Origin: Gordionus sp. m RMFG-2023
Taxonomy: Eukaryota > Nematomorpha > Gordioida > Chordodea > Parachordodidae
Length of the DNA stretch: 64,000 nucleotides
Assembly: GCF_954871325.1 (NCBI RefSeq)
Contig: NC_088775.1
Location: forward strand, 21,491,561 to 21,555,560
Direction of reading: 5' to 3'
In this document: positions 1-12,100 of the stretch, piece after piece
How positions within the stretch are numbered: the first letter of the stretch is position 1
How the letters are laid out: each line of letters begins with the position of its first letter
Notes under the pieces: generated by a model
Seen by the model: only the letters and a program-made list of their open reading frames with translations
Databases searched by the model: none
What the model was told of the DNA's origin: nothing
Translations under genes and position numbers: made by a program

Positions 1-869
1 TACAGAGCGTTGTTACATTTTCAAATTTATAGTATTACAACGTTATACTATTTGTTGTTCAACCCTGCATGGCTTAGTATCTGAGGAGTCTGTCTTTTGA
101 AGAGCAACAATATAGTGTGGTGATCTAGGCTGTCGATATGGAACAGAGAGTACATGTCGTTGATATTACAATTTCATAGTCTATTCGAAAACCAGTAATG
201 ATTCTAAGCTCTTCATTGGTGAGTAAGTAATAGACTATATTATAACTAGGTATTATTTCTAAACATTCGTGACATGTGACGAGGGCGAAATTATTTAGTC
301 TGGTGAAGAAGCCGTATTGTTACCATTTTGCGGCTTGTGAGTTAGATTTAGGTGGGAAAAGAGCGATAAGGATTTCGTTTGAACATCTTTCGAAGGTATT
401 CGATGGAATGATTTGTCAATGGTAAATTCTAGTCTCTTTATCATGTTTATGCCCCAATCCTTATTTTAGTACAAATTTATTTTTCCAATCATTTTTTAAT
501 ATAATTTTGAAAATGAAACATGCAGAAATTTAAGAACGCAATGATAGGAAGATCAAATATTTCTATATTATTTTTTCTATTAAGCCACGATGAAATGTAT
601 ATTTGCCATGACGGACGAGCATCACCAATTGGAAATTTAAAATGTCAGAATATTATATATTTGATTTTATATCCCCATTCTTAGAATAAACTTATTTCAG
701 ACCAGAGGTGGAGACGCGATATGATTTAATCGTTGCTGTTTTATCGTAAATAAGATTTAAGACGTGTTATTCCTGAGAACTATCACTCTGCAGAACAAGC
801 ACTTAGGTGAATTGTTAATAGTATTTTAATAAATTTTGTATACTCTAAAAAATTGAAATAATTTTGTTC
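1..869. other. AT-rich stretch, no gene seen
   Basis: No convincing exon, RNA gene or repeat end is visible. By position it should lie in the intron upstream of the NOG1 exon at 5982, because earlier NOG1 exons are not found in the window. Confidence 0.4.
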
Positions 870-1950
870 TCACTTTGTTCTTTATGGTTATGACGTCCTC
901 AAGAATAGTATGATCTAAAACTTCATAATAAATTTGTCTATAAAATTCATTAACTGACTCAAAATGATGGTATGATAAATTCAGCCTTCTTCGAATCTTA
1001 AAGGCGTTTTTTCTGTCGTTTTAAAATGGACTCCTCTAAATTTAATTCCTTTGCCTTTAGATTAACTTCTCTCCAAAATTTATGGAAATTCATCTTGTCT
1101 TATTATATCAAAAATTTTGACCAAGATTTCTATTTTATATTTGGCATTCTGAAAATATAATGAAGAACCTTGAATTTCAGCATTTAAAACTTCTACTCTT
1201 AAATATTGTTATCATTTTAAGAAATAAAAAGCTTTATTTTGTGTAATTAATTTTTTGCCCTTGTAGCAACCTCACTGCTAAATGTATTTATAATTTATAA
1301 TAAAAGTTTTTACAATTATTTCATAATTCTTTTTATTAATTTTTGCGATATCATTCGCATACACCAACCAACGTGTGGCATAGTGGCCTTAAAGAAGTTG
1401 AACTATCATCTTGGATGGAACGAAATATCGCCATGCATTTAGGAGAATCTCAAACAAAAGATAATTAATTTTTCATTAATATTATAAAATCGCAAATTTT
1501 TGTAATAGTATTAAATGAATCTTGCACCATACACATGATTTAATGTATGACCTGCACAATGAATATAGATTGTTCTAGGTTCTTCATTATGAAGACACAT
1601 TTGTAAACCGTATATCTTTCCTCTAACTTTAAAGGCTCCATCATAACATTAACCTCCGCATTTTTTGATGTCTAAAGAATATCTATAAATATATCTTTTA
1701 TTACGATAAATAAATATTCAGAATTTGTTTCCGATACTTCATAACCTATAAATATTTTATTTATATTTAAATCCGCTTTCATCTAACGAAAACATATCGA
1801 AGACTATTTTATGGATATATCTATGTTTCATCTGCAATTATCTATAGTATTGTATAACAGATTTTATAGTGTTCACAAGTCTCCTTTTACATCTTATAAA
1901 ATATTATGGTGAGAATTTCATTAGTTATATCATGTGATATCTATTGTAAA
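870..1950 (-). mobile_element. decayed hAT transposase (ZMYM/DUF4371-like)
   Basis: Reading the minus strand from about 1900 down to 870 gives pieces, in the expected order, of a hAT transposase of the type often annotated as zinc-finger MYM-type protein 1-like. Near 1540-1680 there is a YDGA stretch followed by IYIHCAGHTLNHV, like the family motif around YDGAS...YVHCAAHTLNL. Near 1340-1400 there is LCHTRWLVYA, like the family's LCPTRW. Near 900-1200 there are VEVLNAEIQGSSLYFQ and FWREVNLKAKELNLEE, then RQIYYEVLD. The pieces lie in different frames with stops, so this is a dead copy. Terminal repeats and target duplications were not found. Family placement rests on remembered motifs only. Confidence 0.6.
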
Positions 1951-3403
1951 CAAATTTATGTACGTAATCATTTTCATTGCTTTTATTTACTAATTCCATT
2001 AAACATTTTGTGTATAGTATGATAAACAAATATTTCTCATAAAAAATCATTTGATTAAAATAAAATAAATAAATATCTTGTTATCCTTGAGAAATATCAA
2101 TATATAATTAAAAAACATAATTAATAATCATAATGTAACCCATATTATTACAAGGGTAAATAAAAAATATACATTAATATAAAACCAACTCTCTTTTATC
2201 GAATACATTTCATGAAATAATTTTAATATCTGTCACTTGCAACTGACAGATACAACTATCCACTATGTAGTTACATCAACGATTCTTTTAATTCTAAATT
2301 ATCCTCAGCTCTAGGCCTTAGTAATTGCATAAAATTTGAGTCGCGGTCTTAATGCCAACCCTTGTATTTAAGATAATAAATAGATGATATTATTATAATC
2401 AATGCGATGATTGACTTTTTCATAGAATGCAATTTTTATGTTTGAAATAAGTTTGTCGTGACATTAGTCTTTTATTGAAGATTCAAGAGTTTTAATAATA
2501 ATCAGTATATTTTTCTCTCTTTATTTCTTTTTTAGATGAGATACAATTTCCCTAATTTTTTATGAGGACAATTTGTCAATGGAGTCGAGAGCCTGCTGTC
2601 CTCATGAAGGACGCCTATGTTTTTGACGTGTAAAAATGCCCCTCCCCCTCCCTCCCCCATTACCTGATATTTTTATTCTAAATTTAAAACAATATCCCTT
2701 TAATAAACCAACCAATCAATTAAATAGATTAAAACATTATTCCCAAATAAGTTTTCAAAGTTTAAAAAAATTTGATTAAAATATAAAAAAGTTTTTAAGA
2801 ATACTCGCGACAGCTTTTTGGTCAAATTTAGCTCAAAAAAGATTTCTGTCAAATATTTCAAAAAATCTTCAAATGCACATTAGCGATTTTATATTAATCC
2901 ACGAATCTTATATTTTATTAAAGAAAATTAAAAATTAAACAGATTTTTCTATTAACGAGTAGCGAGCACTATTATTTTTCCATAAAAAATATATATCTAA
3001 CGAGAATGGCTAGCGGTTAATTTAACCAAGTATTTAATGATCAAAAAAAATAACTTGGGGGAAGGAGTGAGAAAGAAAGAAATGAATGAATAAATAATTA
3101 TATTTTATAAAATCATTCTAAACGTATGTGTTTAAAACATGTTTTTTAATTCATAGATAGAATCAATTTGATTAAGAATTTTACCGTAAAAACAAAAATA
3201 TCATTATGTCTTTGATCTCAATGACAAAAACCACTTTTATTTTTTAAAATAGGCCTTATGAACCATGTTGAAAAGAAAGCTGTCTTGACATAACTTTATG
3301 TAAAAATTTGAAAACTTGAAATTTAATATCTTTATATGAAATATTTTTCTTAAATTAAAAAAATACGTATGTTACAAAGAAACTAAATTCGAAATGTTAA
3401 TTA
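1951..3403. other. AT-rich intergenic/intronic DNA with C-rich run
   Basis: No exon is recognisable. A C-rich run of about 24 bases near 2639-2662 is the first of many such runs in the window. Confidence 0.4.
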
Positions 3404-3696
3404 CAGGGTAAGATATTATAATAAAAACAAAAAGTTAAAAGAATGAAACAATATGTGTCTTTATTTTTACATAATACTTAAAAAATAAATGACGATTCAT
3501 TAATATATAACAAATCAAACACTACAAAAATACATATGGTAAAATTTTAATGTAATTTTTTTGCATTTACAATTTTTATATTACTTAAATTTTTTTATAT
3601 AAAATACAGTTTAATATTTTTTTCAAATATTTAATATATGACAAATTTAATATAGTAATACAAATTCATTTACATCAAATCCTGATCCTGTTTATA

Positions 3697-4601
3697 GGGT
3701 AAATTATTTTAAAAAAAACAAACAATTAAAATAAAATAACAATATGTTTTTTTATTTTTGCACAACCCTCAAAAAATAAATGACAATCAAATATATAATA
3801 TATAACAAAACAGATTTAAAAATACATTAAAAATTGGATATTTTAATTTTCGTTTTTTCTTTATATATATATTCTCCTTTTTCTAAATTCCTTTAAAATA
3901 TATTTCAATATAAATTATATTTTTATAAATTTACCTTAATTCATTGGTTGTCCTAGATAACCAATCTCCAAAAATTGATGCATTTTATTATAATAATTTG
4001 AAAAATCAAAAGGAATAGTAAATTCATCAAGAATTGATCTTACATTATTAATTATTTCGTTTCGAGTATTTGGTCGGTTATTGATCGACCTATATTTGTT
4101 TTTTAACACTCCAAAAAAATTTTCTATCGGGTTTAGTTGCGGCGAATAGGGTGGCAAATATTCTATTCGCGCTCTAAAACAATCAATGAGGTGGCTTTTA
4201 TGGATGGATGCATTGTCCATAATAGAATCACCACTTACAGAGGAAGAATTGATCATATGGAAATTATTTGTAATATTAGGTATTGAATTTGAATTAGATA
4301 AAACAGGATCAGGATTTAATGTAAATGAATTTGTATTACTAGATAAAATTTGTCGTATATTAAACATTTGAAAAAAATATTAAACTCTATTTTATAAAAA
4401 AAATTACCGTATGTATTTTATAAAAAAAATTAAATTATATAAAAATTGTAAATGCAAAAAAATTACCGTATGTATTTTTTAAATCTGTTTTGTTATATAT
4501 TATATATTTGATTGTCATTTATTTTTTGAGGGTTGTGCAAAAATAAAAAAACATATTGTTATTTTATTTTAATTGTTTGTTTTTTTTTAAATAATTTACC
4601 C
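3697..4601 (-). mobile_element. Tc1/mariner-type copy nested in the outer copy
   Basis: Begins GGGTAAATTATTTT and ends with its exact inverse AAAATAATTTACCC. TA occurs on both sides (3695-3696 and 4602-4603). It carries a shortened transposase reading frame on the minus strand. Its terminal repeats closely match those of the outer element, so both belong to one family, and the inner copy is the younger insertion. Confidence 0.8.
3936..4367 (-). pseudogene. internally deleted Tc1/mariner transposase
   Basis: A 143-codon open frame on the minus strand. The first ~48 residues (MFNIRQILSSNT and a Ser/Asn-rich stretch) match the start of the + strand copy at 4619. They are then joined directly to the second half of a DDE catalytic core. 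The second aspartate is in DNASIHKSHLID and the final glutamate is in PPYSPQLNPIENFFG, with about 30 residues between them. The segment with the first aspartate (FLDETGIN in the outer copy) is missing, so the product cannot be an active transposase. The clean open frame suggests a recent deletion derivative that moves with help from a full enzyme. Confidence 0.75.
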
Positions 4602-4618
4602 TATATTCTAATTCACAA

Positions 4619-5313
4619 ATGTTTTATATACGACAAATTTTATATACTAACACGAATAATACAAATTCATTTACATCAAATCCTGATCCTATTTATTCTA
4701 ATTCAATACCTAATATATCTGCTACAAATAATTCCCATTATATCAATTCTCCCTTATTGTATAAAAATATTGAATATAGCCAGAGAAAAAATATTTTTCT
4801 TAGACGAGACAGGCATAAATTTACATGTTGTACCTGTTTACGCCTGGGCACCATACAATGTTATGCCAACTGTTAAAGCCCCACCATCTAATGGTAAAAA
4901 TTTAAGTATATTGTACTATGGGAATCGAAGGTGTCATACTTTATCGCATCATCGAGTTAGCTTATAATAGTCTACTATTTCGAAAATATATGATAGAACT
5001 AATTAATATCATACCAAGGGATGCAGTTATTGTTATAGACAATGCATCCATCCATAAAAGTCACCTCATTGATAGTTTTAAAGTGCGAGTAGAATTTTGC
5101 TCCCCTATTCGACTCAACTTAATCCAATAGAGATTTTCTTTGGCGTATTATAAAACAAATATAGGTCAATGAATCCCCGACCAAATACAAGAAACGAAAT
5201 CGTTCATAATGTAACATCAATTCTTAATGAATTTACTATTCCTTATGACTTTTCAAGTTATTATAATAAAATGCATCAATATTTGGAGAATGGTTATCAG
5301 GACAACCATTGAA
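4619..5313 (+). pseudogene. broken Tc1/mariner transposase of the outer copy
   Basis: The + strand holds the parts of an IS630/Tc1-type transposase in order but in more than one frame. They are an N-terminal MFYIRQILYTNTN segment, FLDETGIN with the first catalytic aspartate followed by YAWAPYNVMP, then VIVIDNASIHKSHLID with the second aspartate, then NPIE and a tail like that of the nested copy. At least two frame changes and in-frame stops separate these parts, so it is inactive. Unlike the nested copy it keeps the region around the first aspartate. Confidence 0.75.
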
Positions 5314-5570
5314 TTAAGGTAAATTTATAAAAATATAATTTATATTTAAATATATTTTAAAGGAATATAGAAAATCGGATACATAAAGAAAAAACGAAAA
5401 TTAAAATATCCAATTTTTTATATTTTAATGCATTTTTTAAATCTGTTTTGTCATACATTATATATTTGTTCGTCATATATTTTTTGAGTATTATATATAA
5501 ATAAAAAACATATGGTTAAATCTTTTTAATTATTTGCTTTTATTATATTAATTTACCTGTAATAAGAAAA

Positions 5571-5695
5571 TTATTGTTTTAATCCCAGTTCAACACATGT
5601 CTGATGAGTCCGTAATTTATAAGAAAATTGTTAATCTATTGTTTTAATCCCAGTTCAACACATATCTGATGAGTCCCATTGGGGCAAAACTAGTC
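5571..5695 (+). ncRNA. degenerate hammerhead-ribozyme-like motif, tandem 65-bp units
   Basis: Two direct repeats 65 bp apart each contain TCCCAGTTCAACACAT followed by the hammerhead core word CTGATGAG (5601 and 5666). In the second copy the core is followed by GTCCC-ATT-GGGGC, which can pair as stem II, then AAAAC where a working hammerhead has GAAAC. The first copy lacks the stem II 3' strand. Tandem hammerheads are known from Penelope-like elements and retrozymes. This is probably a dead relic of such an element; no other part of one was recognised nearby. Confidence 0.4.
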
Positions 5696-5981
5696 ATAAC
5701 CTTATCGAAATTTAAGAATAAATAACTTTAACTTAAATTACTCTTTAAATACAAGATAGCTATACTCTGCATTTGAGATATAACTATTTAAAAAGATTGC
5801 TTGTTAAGTTAAACGTAGGTCAAATTAACATAATTATTTATAAATTCAACAATAAAATTAATAAAATAAAGGCAATTTCCTGGTTTTTAACAACATGGCT
5901 CGAAGCACAAAATAATAATTTTGAATTAAGATAAATATATCCTATCCGAATATTATTTTTGAAATTATTAATTTATATAAG

Positions 5982-6150
5982 GATCCGCCTCAAAAAACAA
6001 TTGCGTATAATAGAGACTCGCCTTAAGAAAAGCAGTAATAAACCTCGATTACCTCGAAATATCAAAGGGAAGTCCGGTGATAGGACACCCAAGAACCTCA
6101 TGAAACACATGAACGAGCTAGGAGCTCACCACCTTAGAACCCACGATTTT
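5982..6150 (+). CDS. GTPBP4: NOG1 exon (third from last)
   Basis: Acceptor ATATAAG before 5982, donor GTAAAT at 6151. The exon enters with one base completing a codon and leaves in phase 0. It encodes a basic segment with PRLPRN and LMKHMNELG. A C-terminal acidic/GTPase part is expected upstream but is not in the window. Confidence 0.8.
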
Positions 6151-9100
6151 GTAAATTTTTATCATTTTTAAAACTTATAACCAAATTAATAAGTTGCTTT
6201 TTTAATACCGGCCCAAAAAAATACAGAGCAAGGTCAGGCCTTTAAATGAATGTCTCTTGGATAAATCAAATTAGGTTTGTTACCATCATTTTTTTAAGCC
6301 AGAAATACTTTATGATATCTATACATTTTGATAGTTTAGCTATCTATCTTTTTCTTTTAGTTTTTTCATTATTTATTATATTTACGAATATAAACTTAAT
6401 AATAGACTTTAACTGATAATTATAAATAACTATCGAATATAAATTTTAATATTTGGGTCTTTTATATTCGGGATATATGAAAAAAGTAATTAATATATTA
6501 ATGATTTATCCGTATCAGGTCAATTCAGCGAAACTTTTATCGCGAAACACTTTTTCGCGAAACTTTTATCGCGAATGTCGTTTATCGCGAAGGAATTTTA
6601 TAGCGAAGGCAATATCGCGAAACCAATTCCGCGAATTTTTTTCCGCGAAATTTTTATAGCGAAGACAATATCGCGAACTTATTATCGCGAATTTATTTCT
6701 GCGAAACCTTGACAGCGAATACATTATAGCGAAACTTTGATCGCGAACTCGTTATAGCGAATTTATTTCCGCGAAACCTTAACCGCGAATACTTTATAGC
6801 GAATACATTTTAGCGAAACTTTGATCGCGAACTCGTTATAGCGAATTTATTTCCGCGAAACTTTAACCGCGAATACTTTATAGCGAATACATTATAGCGA
6901 AACTTTGATCGCGAACTCATTATCGCGAATTTATTTCCGCGAAACCTAAACCGCGAATACTTTAGAGCGAATAAATTTTAGCGAAACTTATAGCAAAACT
7001 TTAATCGCCAACTATTTATAGCGAATTTTTTACCGCGAATGTATGTGCACGAAATTATTATAGCGAGCGCATGACTTCGAAAATTACGAATTCATTTTAA
7101 GTGAAATTGATATATTCAATATCAATTTACCAACCGAAGTTTCTTAAATCATAAACGCGAATGTTTTAAGAATATTTTATTACGTATTGTTTATTTAATA
7201 AGCATGAAACATTTATCTGATGTGATACAAAATACATTACTCTTTCTGGTCTCACTCACTCATGGTTGTAAGTATGGAGGGGACATTTTGGGTTAAGTTT
7301 TTACCAGAATAAGTTAACCCCCCCCCCCCATGTGCTTTATGTCATTAAAAGAAAATTTTCTGATATACCTTTTTTCCAATCTAGATGAAAAATTATATAG
7401 AAAGCTAAGAATTTTTTATTGATTTTCTCAGATTATTTTTAAAAATTATAGAAGATTTTACTGATAATTAATGCCTCCTAATTATAATTTTTAGATAATG
7501 CACATCGATATAACTTTCTGATATAATAGTAACTAATTTATTTGAATATTTTGACCTCTCCTTTTTCTTCTTTTCGCATTTTAATAAATAGAAATAACTG
7601 CAAAGTTATGATTATCAAAAAAAAATTCAAAATATTCTATTGGATTACATTGTAATATTTATGAAGAATAAATTATGGAAATAAATCATTAGATCTTTAG
7701 TTATTTTAGTTTTTTATTTTTGCTGATTTCACAAGTCTAACTAAACAATATAAAAATTAAAAAAACGTATAATAGTTTTCATCATTTTATAAAATAATAC
7801 CAGTTCAATTTAAATCAGGCGTTTTTATGAAAGCACCGCTAAACGCTCCTTCTCAATTTGTAAGCACTTTTACTCCTTTTTTCTAATAAAATGGAATTAA
7901 AATAAATTAGGATTTTTTGAAAATAAATAGAAAATGTTCCAAATCAAGAAAATAAAGATATTCCAATATCAGGAAGGCTTATATTTACATTTTTATTTAA
8001 TTCTTTCATAATATTCGAACTTCTTTAAATCATGTTTAGGATATTTATATCTATAATTACCATAATAATTTGATAATTCTGAGCAAATTCTTTATCGCTT
8101 CAACTTGTGTATCAGAACAGTGGCATAGACAGGATTTATATACTTAATATCATCGCCGTTAAATTTGGCGACTGTATAGTTCTACGAACTAATTGTAAAT
8201 TATATCAATATTTCTTGCTTTATTAGTACCAATTGAGTACTTAAACGAGTATAATAGCTAGTAAAAGGAAAAAAACTATTAGTAACAAAATTTTGGCAAA
8301 TCTATGATTTAAGCAACTGAAATAATTTATTCCGAAAATTTCATCGATGTTCCTTATTAATTATAATTTAATTCGTTTAGACAGTATAAAGAAAAAGTTT
8401 ATTAGCAAAATAAGAAAAATTGCCTAATTCAGGCATTATTGATAGAATGGAAAATAGCTGGTTTGCGCTAATATTTATTAATTCTTCAGTCATTTTTTTC
8501 ACACACAAAAAGGTAATCGTACTATAAGAGAAATAAAATCTATATCTCCCATTAAAGCGTAAAACCAACCAAATTTCTGGAAGCATTTAATCTGGAACTT
8601 AAATCAATAATTATTACATTGATTCTTCAATTCATTTGGTAGATAGTTTTTACTGACAAAATAAGATAAAATTGCCAAGATTAACAACATGCGAAAACAA
8701 ATATTTTTAGGTAAGCTCTAGTATATGAAATGCCAGATTATTACTTAGTATTACATCAATCAGTTTTTCCAGTCAATAAACAAAACTAGTTTTAATAAGC
8801 GAAATAGACAATAGCAAACCTTTAAGTATGAACCAAAAAGTATTAGAATTTCAAAAATTTGAAACATTATAAGATTAAACAAAGAATCTAAAGAAGGCAA
8901 TTATAATAAAAAAAATTAAATGAAATATCCTAAAAAAATATTACTATATTTATTTATAAAATCAATTTTTTTCCTATTTCAAAATATGAGGATTTTAAGA
9001 TACTCGATATTTTAGCCAAAAGAAAATTAAGCTTGGAAACTTTTCCGACAGATGACATAACTTGTGGCAACTTTGGGAAATGTTATATCAAAATGAGAAG

Positions 9101-12100
9101 GATTGGTTATGGCAAAATTTAAAACAATTAGGATAGCTAATTATTTTCATCAAGTGAATAGGTTGAGCTATTGTTTAATAACGTAATATTAAGTGCGTTT
9201 AACCTCTCTGAGAAGCGTTCCGTTTTATAATTATATTTTGTAAAAAAAATTGTGAAAATGGATTATAAAATAAAATGATGGTATTGTTTATTCCTAGATT
9301 TGTAAGATTTTTTTATGTTGTTTTTTAAATAAGAATTTTCTTTAGACTATGGAAGGAGTTTTATCAATTTACAAGAAAGTTGTCATTAATCATATTTCCC
9401 AGTGAGGGAGGTTTAGCTCTTCCCCTTTGTCTACGCCACTGTTTAGAACACTTATTTAAAAACGATTTTATAAACTGTAAAATACAAGCTGATAATAGTT
9501 ATTCTTACCATATTCTCCATAATTAATAATAAATCGTTTATAATTACATTAGCATTTTAATTATTTCATCTAAAACCGCATACAATTAAAAAGCCTAGCG
9601 AAGAATGATTTTAAAATTATTGGTGGATGTTTTAGAGAAAATAACTCAAAATTCCTATAAGTTCTTTGTAATAAGTGAAAAGGTAAGACATCTCATATAC
9701 ATTTCTTAAGTAAATTTCTTAAATCTAGTTTTCATAAAAAAATTTAGATTTATTATTATTCAGCGAGATTTTTTAATTTTTAATGCCACTCTTCGCGGGT
9801 AAATAAAAATATTTTTTAAAAAAATATAACCAAAATGTATTTTAATTTTAGTTTTATTATTCAATGACATGCACATGAAGCCAGCTAAGCTCAATTACAT
9901 TGTTATCAAATCAAATGAGAATATAGTATATTTAAAAAAGTTAACAAAATGCCAATATTTAAATAATTATGAACCTTAAGGAATTTTAGAGCTATAATAT
10001 AACAAAATTAATTCAAGCAATTTTTTTTCCATCGTAACTTGAACTGCGAACTCATTAGAGGAGCATCATTGAAATTAGAGGGGGGATAGTTAGTTATGAA
10101 ATAATTATCATTATTTGAATAAAATTGGAAAGGGATGAATTGTATTTTCTTTTTTTAATTATTTTTATTTGGTAGGTGGTTAAAAGTTTTGAGAGGGTTG
10201 ATATCATTTATAGATATGTATACAAGCCCCTGATTATATTCTCCACAGTCCTTTTCTTAAGTTAAAATAGGAAATGGTATAGCGTATTATCTTATTTTAA
10301 TAGATCCCTTTAGGCCATATTTTTTGATATCTAATTCACATTTAGAATAAATATCCTTACAAAATAAATTTAATTATAAAAAGTTTTTTAAAAAATGATT
10401 TTTTTATTTATTGTAAATGTGAAGAAAAAAGTAGAGCATTGTCATATCATATCGTCTAAGCCAATAGTTTGTTTGTTAAATATATAACTGAAGTGTAAAA
10501 TTTTAAAAGAATCACTGATTTGGACAAAGACTGGTTAAAAATAACCATGGGAAAAAACATCGGACAAAAACATCCCAATATAAAAAAATTTACATGCTTT
10601 AATGAATAAAAGGAAAATGTAATCCTCATTTTAAACTTTGCCCTTTAGTGTAATACTTGAGTATTTATAATAATATTTTACTAATAATGTTGCTCATCAA
10701 AACTGATCATATTTGTAAGGGAAAACAACTATATGACTCAAGGGGTAGGAATATGAAATTTAAAATAATTTTATAATGCATGATGAAAGGTAGTTATTTT
10801 TGAAATGTTAATCGTAGGATTGATGTGGTAGAGAAAGATCACATATAAAAGAATTTGTAAATATCCTCATAAAATCTGTATCTTGACGAATGAGTCGGTA
10901 TGTAGCTTGCTAAATTTTATACCAAAGTAGACCTTCCTATATTTTTGTCACAAAAAATAATGCAAATATAAAAAATTTGAGCCTATAATATAAAAACAAA
11001 CAAAATTTTTATTATTGTATTTTATAAGACTCTGAAATAAAGAGGAAAGAATGGCGAAAATATTTAAAATTTATAACCAAGGGAATGGCACCAGCCAGAC
11101 GAGAAATTTTTTTTTTTTAAATTTCGGCAATACTTTTTTTTTAATAGTTATAATTTATCAATTATGTCATTAATTATTTGTTAATTTTTATAAGTGTGGC
11201 TATATTTTTATTATATTTTAAAATTATTTACTCAATAAGAACCCAAATCAAAATATTATATTTAAATTAATTGAGATTCATGCCGAGATATTATACTAAA
11301 TCACGCCCCCCCCCTTCCCAAATAAACAGAAAAGATAAAAAGATATCTATAAAGATCGTAAAATATAACTTGAAATATTTTGATCACCACCTGTAGTATG
11401 CCTAATTCTCTTATTATATTACATACTTCATTAAATTCACTATGAGTAAAATGCTCTCCTTAATATTAGGAACTCAATAAATAGCAGTATTGTGATCACA
11501 TGTATTTATATCGTTTTTTCTTTTTCAAACATATTTTTATATTCAGATCTTATAGAATATTTGACTATATGACCAGGTCAAATATTCCCCCGTTTAATTG
11601 ACCCGTCAAAATCTAGTCATTTGACTGGTTAATTGACTGACTGCTAACCCTGGCCAAAATTGATTGATAAATTTATAAATATTAGGTCTAGTGTTGTTAA
11701 ACGGCTTATTTTGAGCCGATTTTTAAAAACGGCTAACTCAATATTTTAGCCAGAAAAATATTGACTAAGCCTTGAGATTTTTTAATAGATGTTCAAACCT
11801 TTGTTCCTTCTACAAACAAAATCTTCAGTCTTGCTTAATATTATTCAGGATGAAATATTGAGTTAGTCGTTTTTAAAAATCGGCTCAAAAAGAGCCGTTT
11901 AACAACACTAATTAGGTCACAAGACATTAAATAGGAATGCTACCCAGATATCAATTTCGCCAGTAAATATCAAGATTTAACTAATAAACTCAATGATTAA
12001 TATATTGATAAAGCTGAGTTCCTTGTGCGCGATTATTATAAAATAAGAACTTCGAAGAAAAGGATAGGCTAGCGAAAAAGTGTATTTCAATAACAAATTT

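Larger units (their letters stand above)
3404..5559 (+). mobile_element. Tc1/mariner-type transposon (outer copy)
   Basis: Ends begin CAGGGTAAG on the left and, inverted, CAGGTAAATT on the right, with long AT-rich terminal inverted repeats (about 3404-3550 against 5415-5559). TA lies directly outside both ends (3402-3403 and 5560-5561), the usual Tc1/mariner target duplication. The body codes in + for a broken IS630/Tc1-type transposase. A second related element (3697-4601) is inserted in it. Removing that insert leaves about 1.25 kb, the usual size for a simple Tc1/mariner element. Confidence 0.75.

Noticed and set aside
6453-6659. 68-codon + strand frame over the start of foldback element 1
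   Set aside because: It is the TCGCGAA array translated, not a gene; the residue pattern (SRNF, SAKFL) just repeats the array.
6526-7075. CRISPR-like array
   Set aside because: Units are 6-7 bp words with irregular AT spacers, not 25-40 bp repeats with unique spacers, and the setting is eukaryotic.
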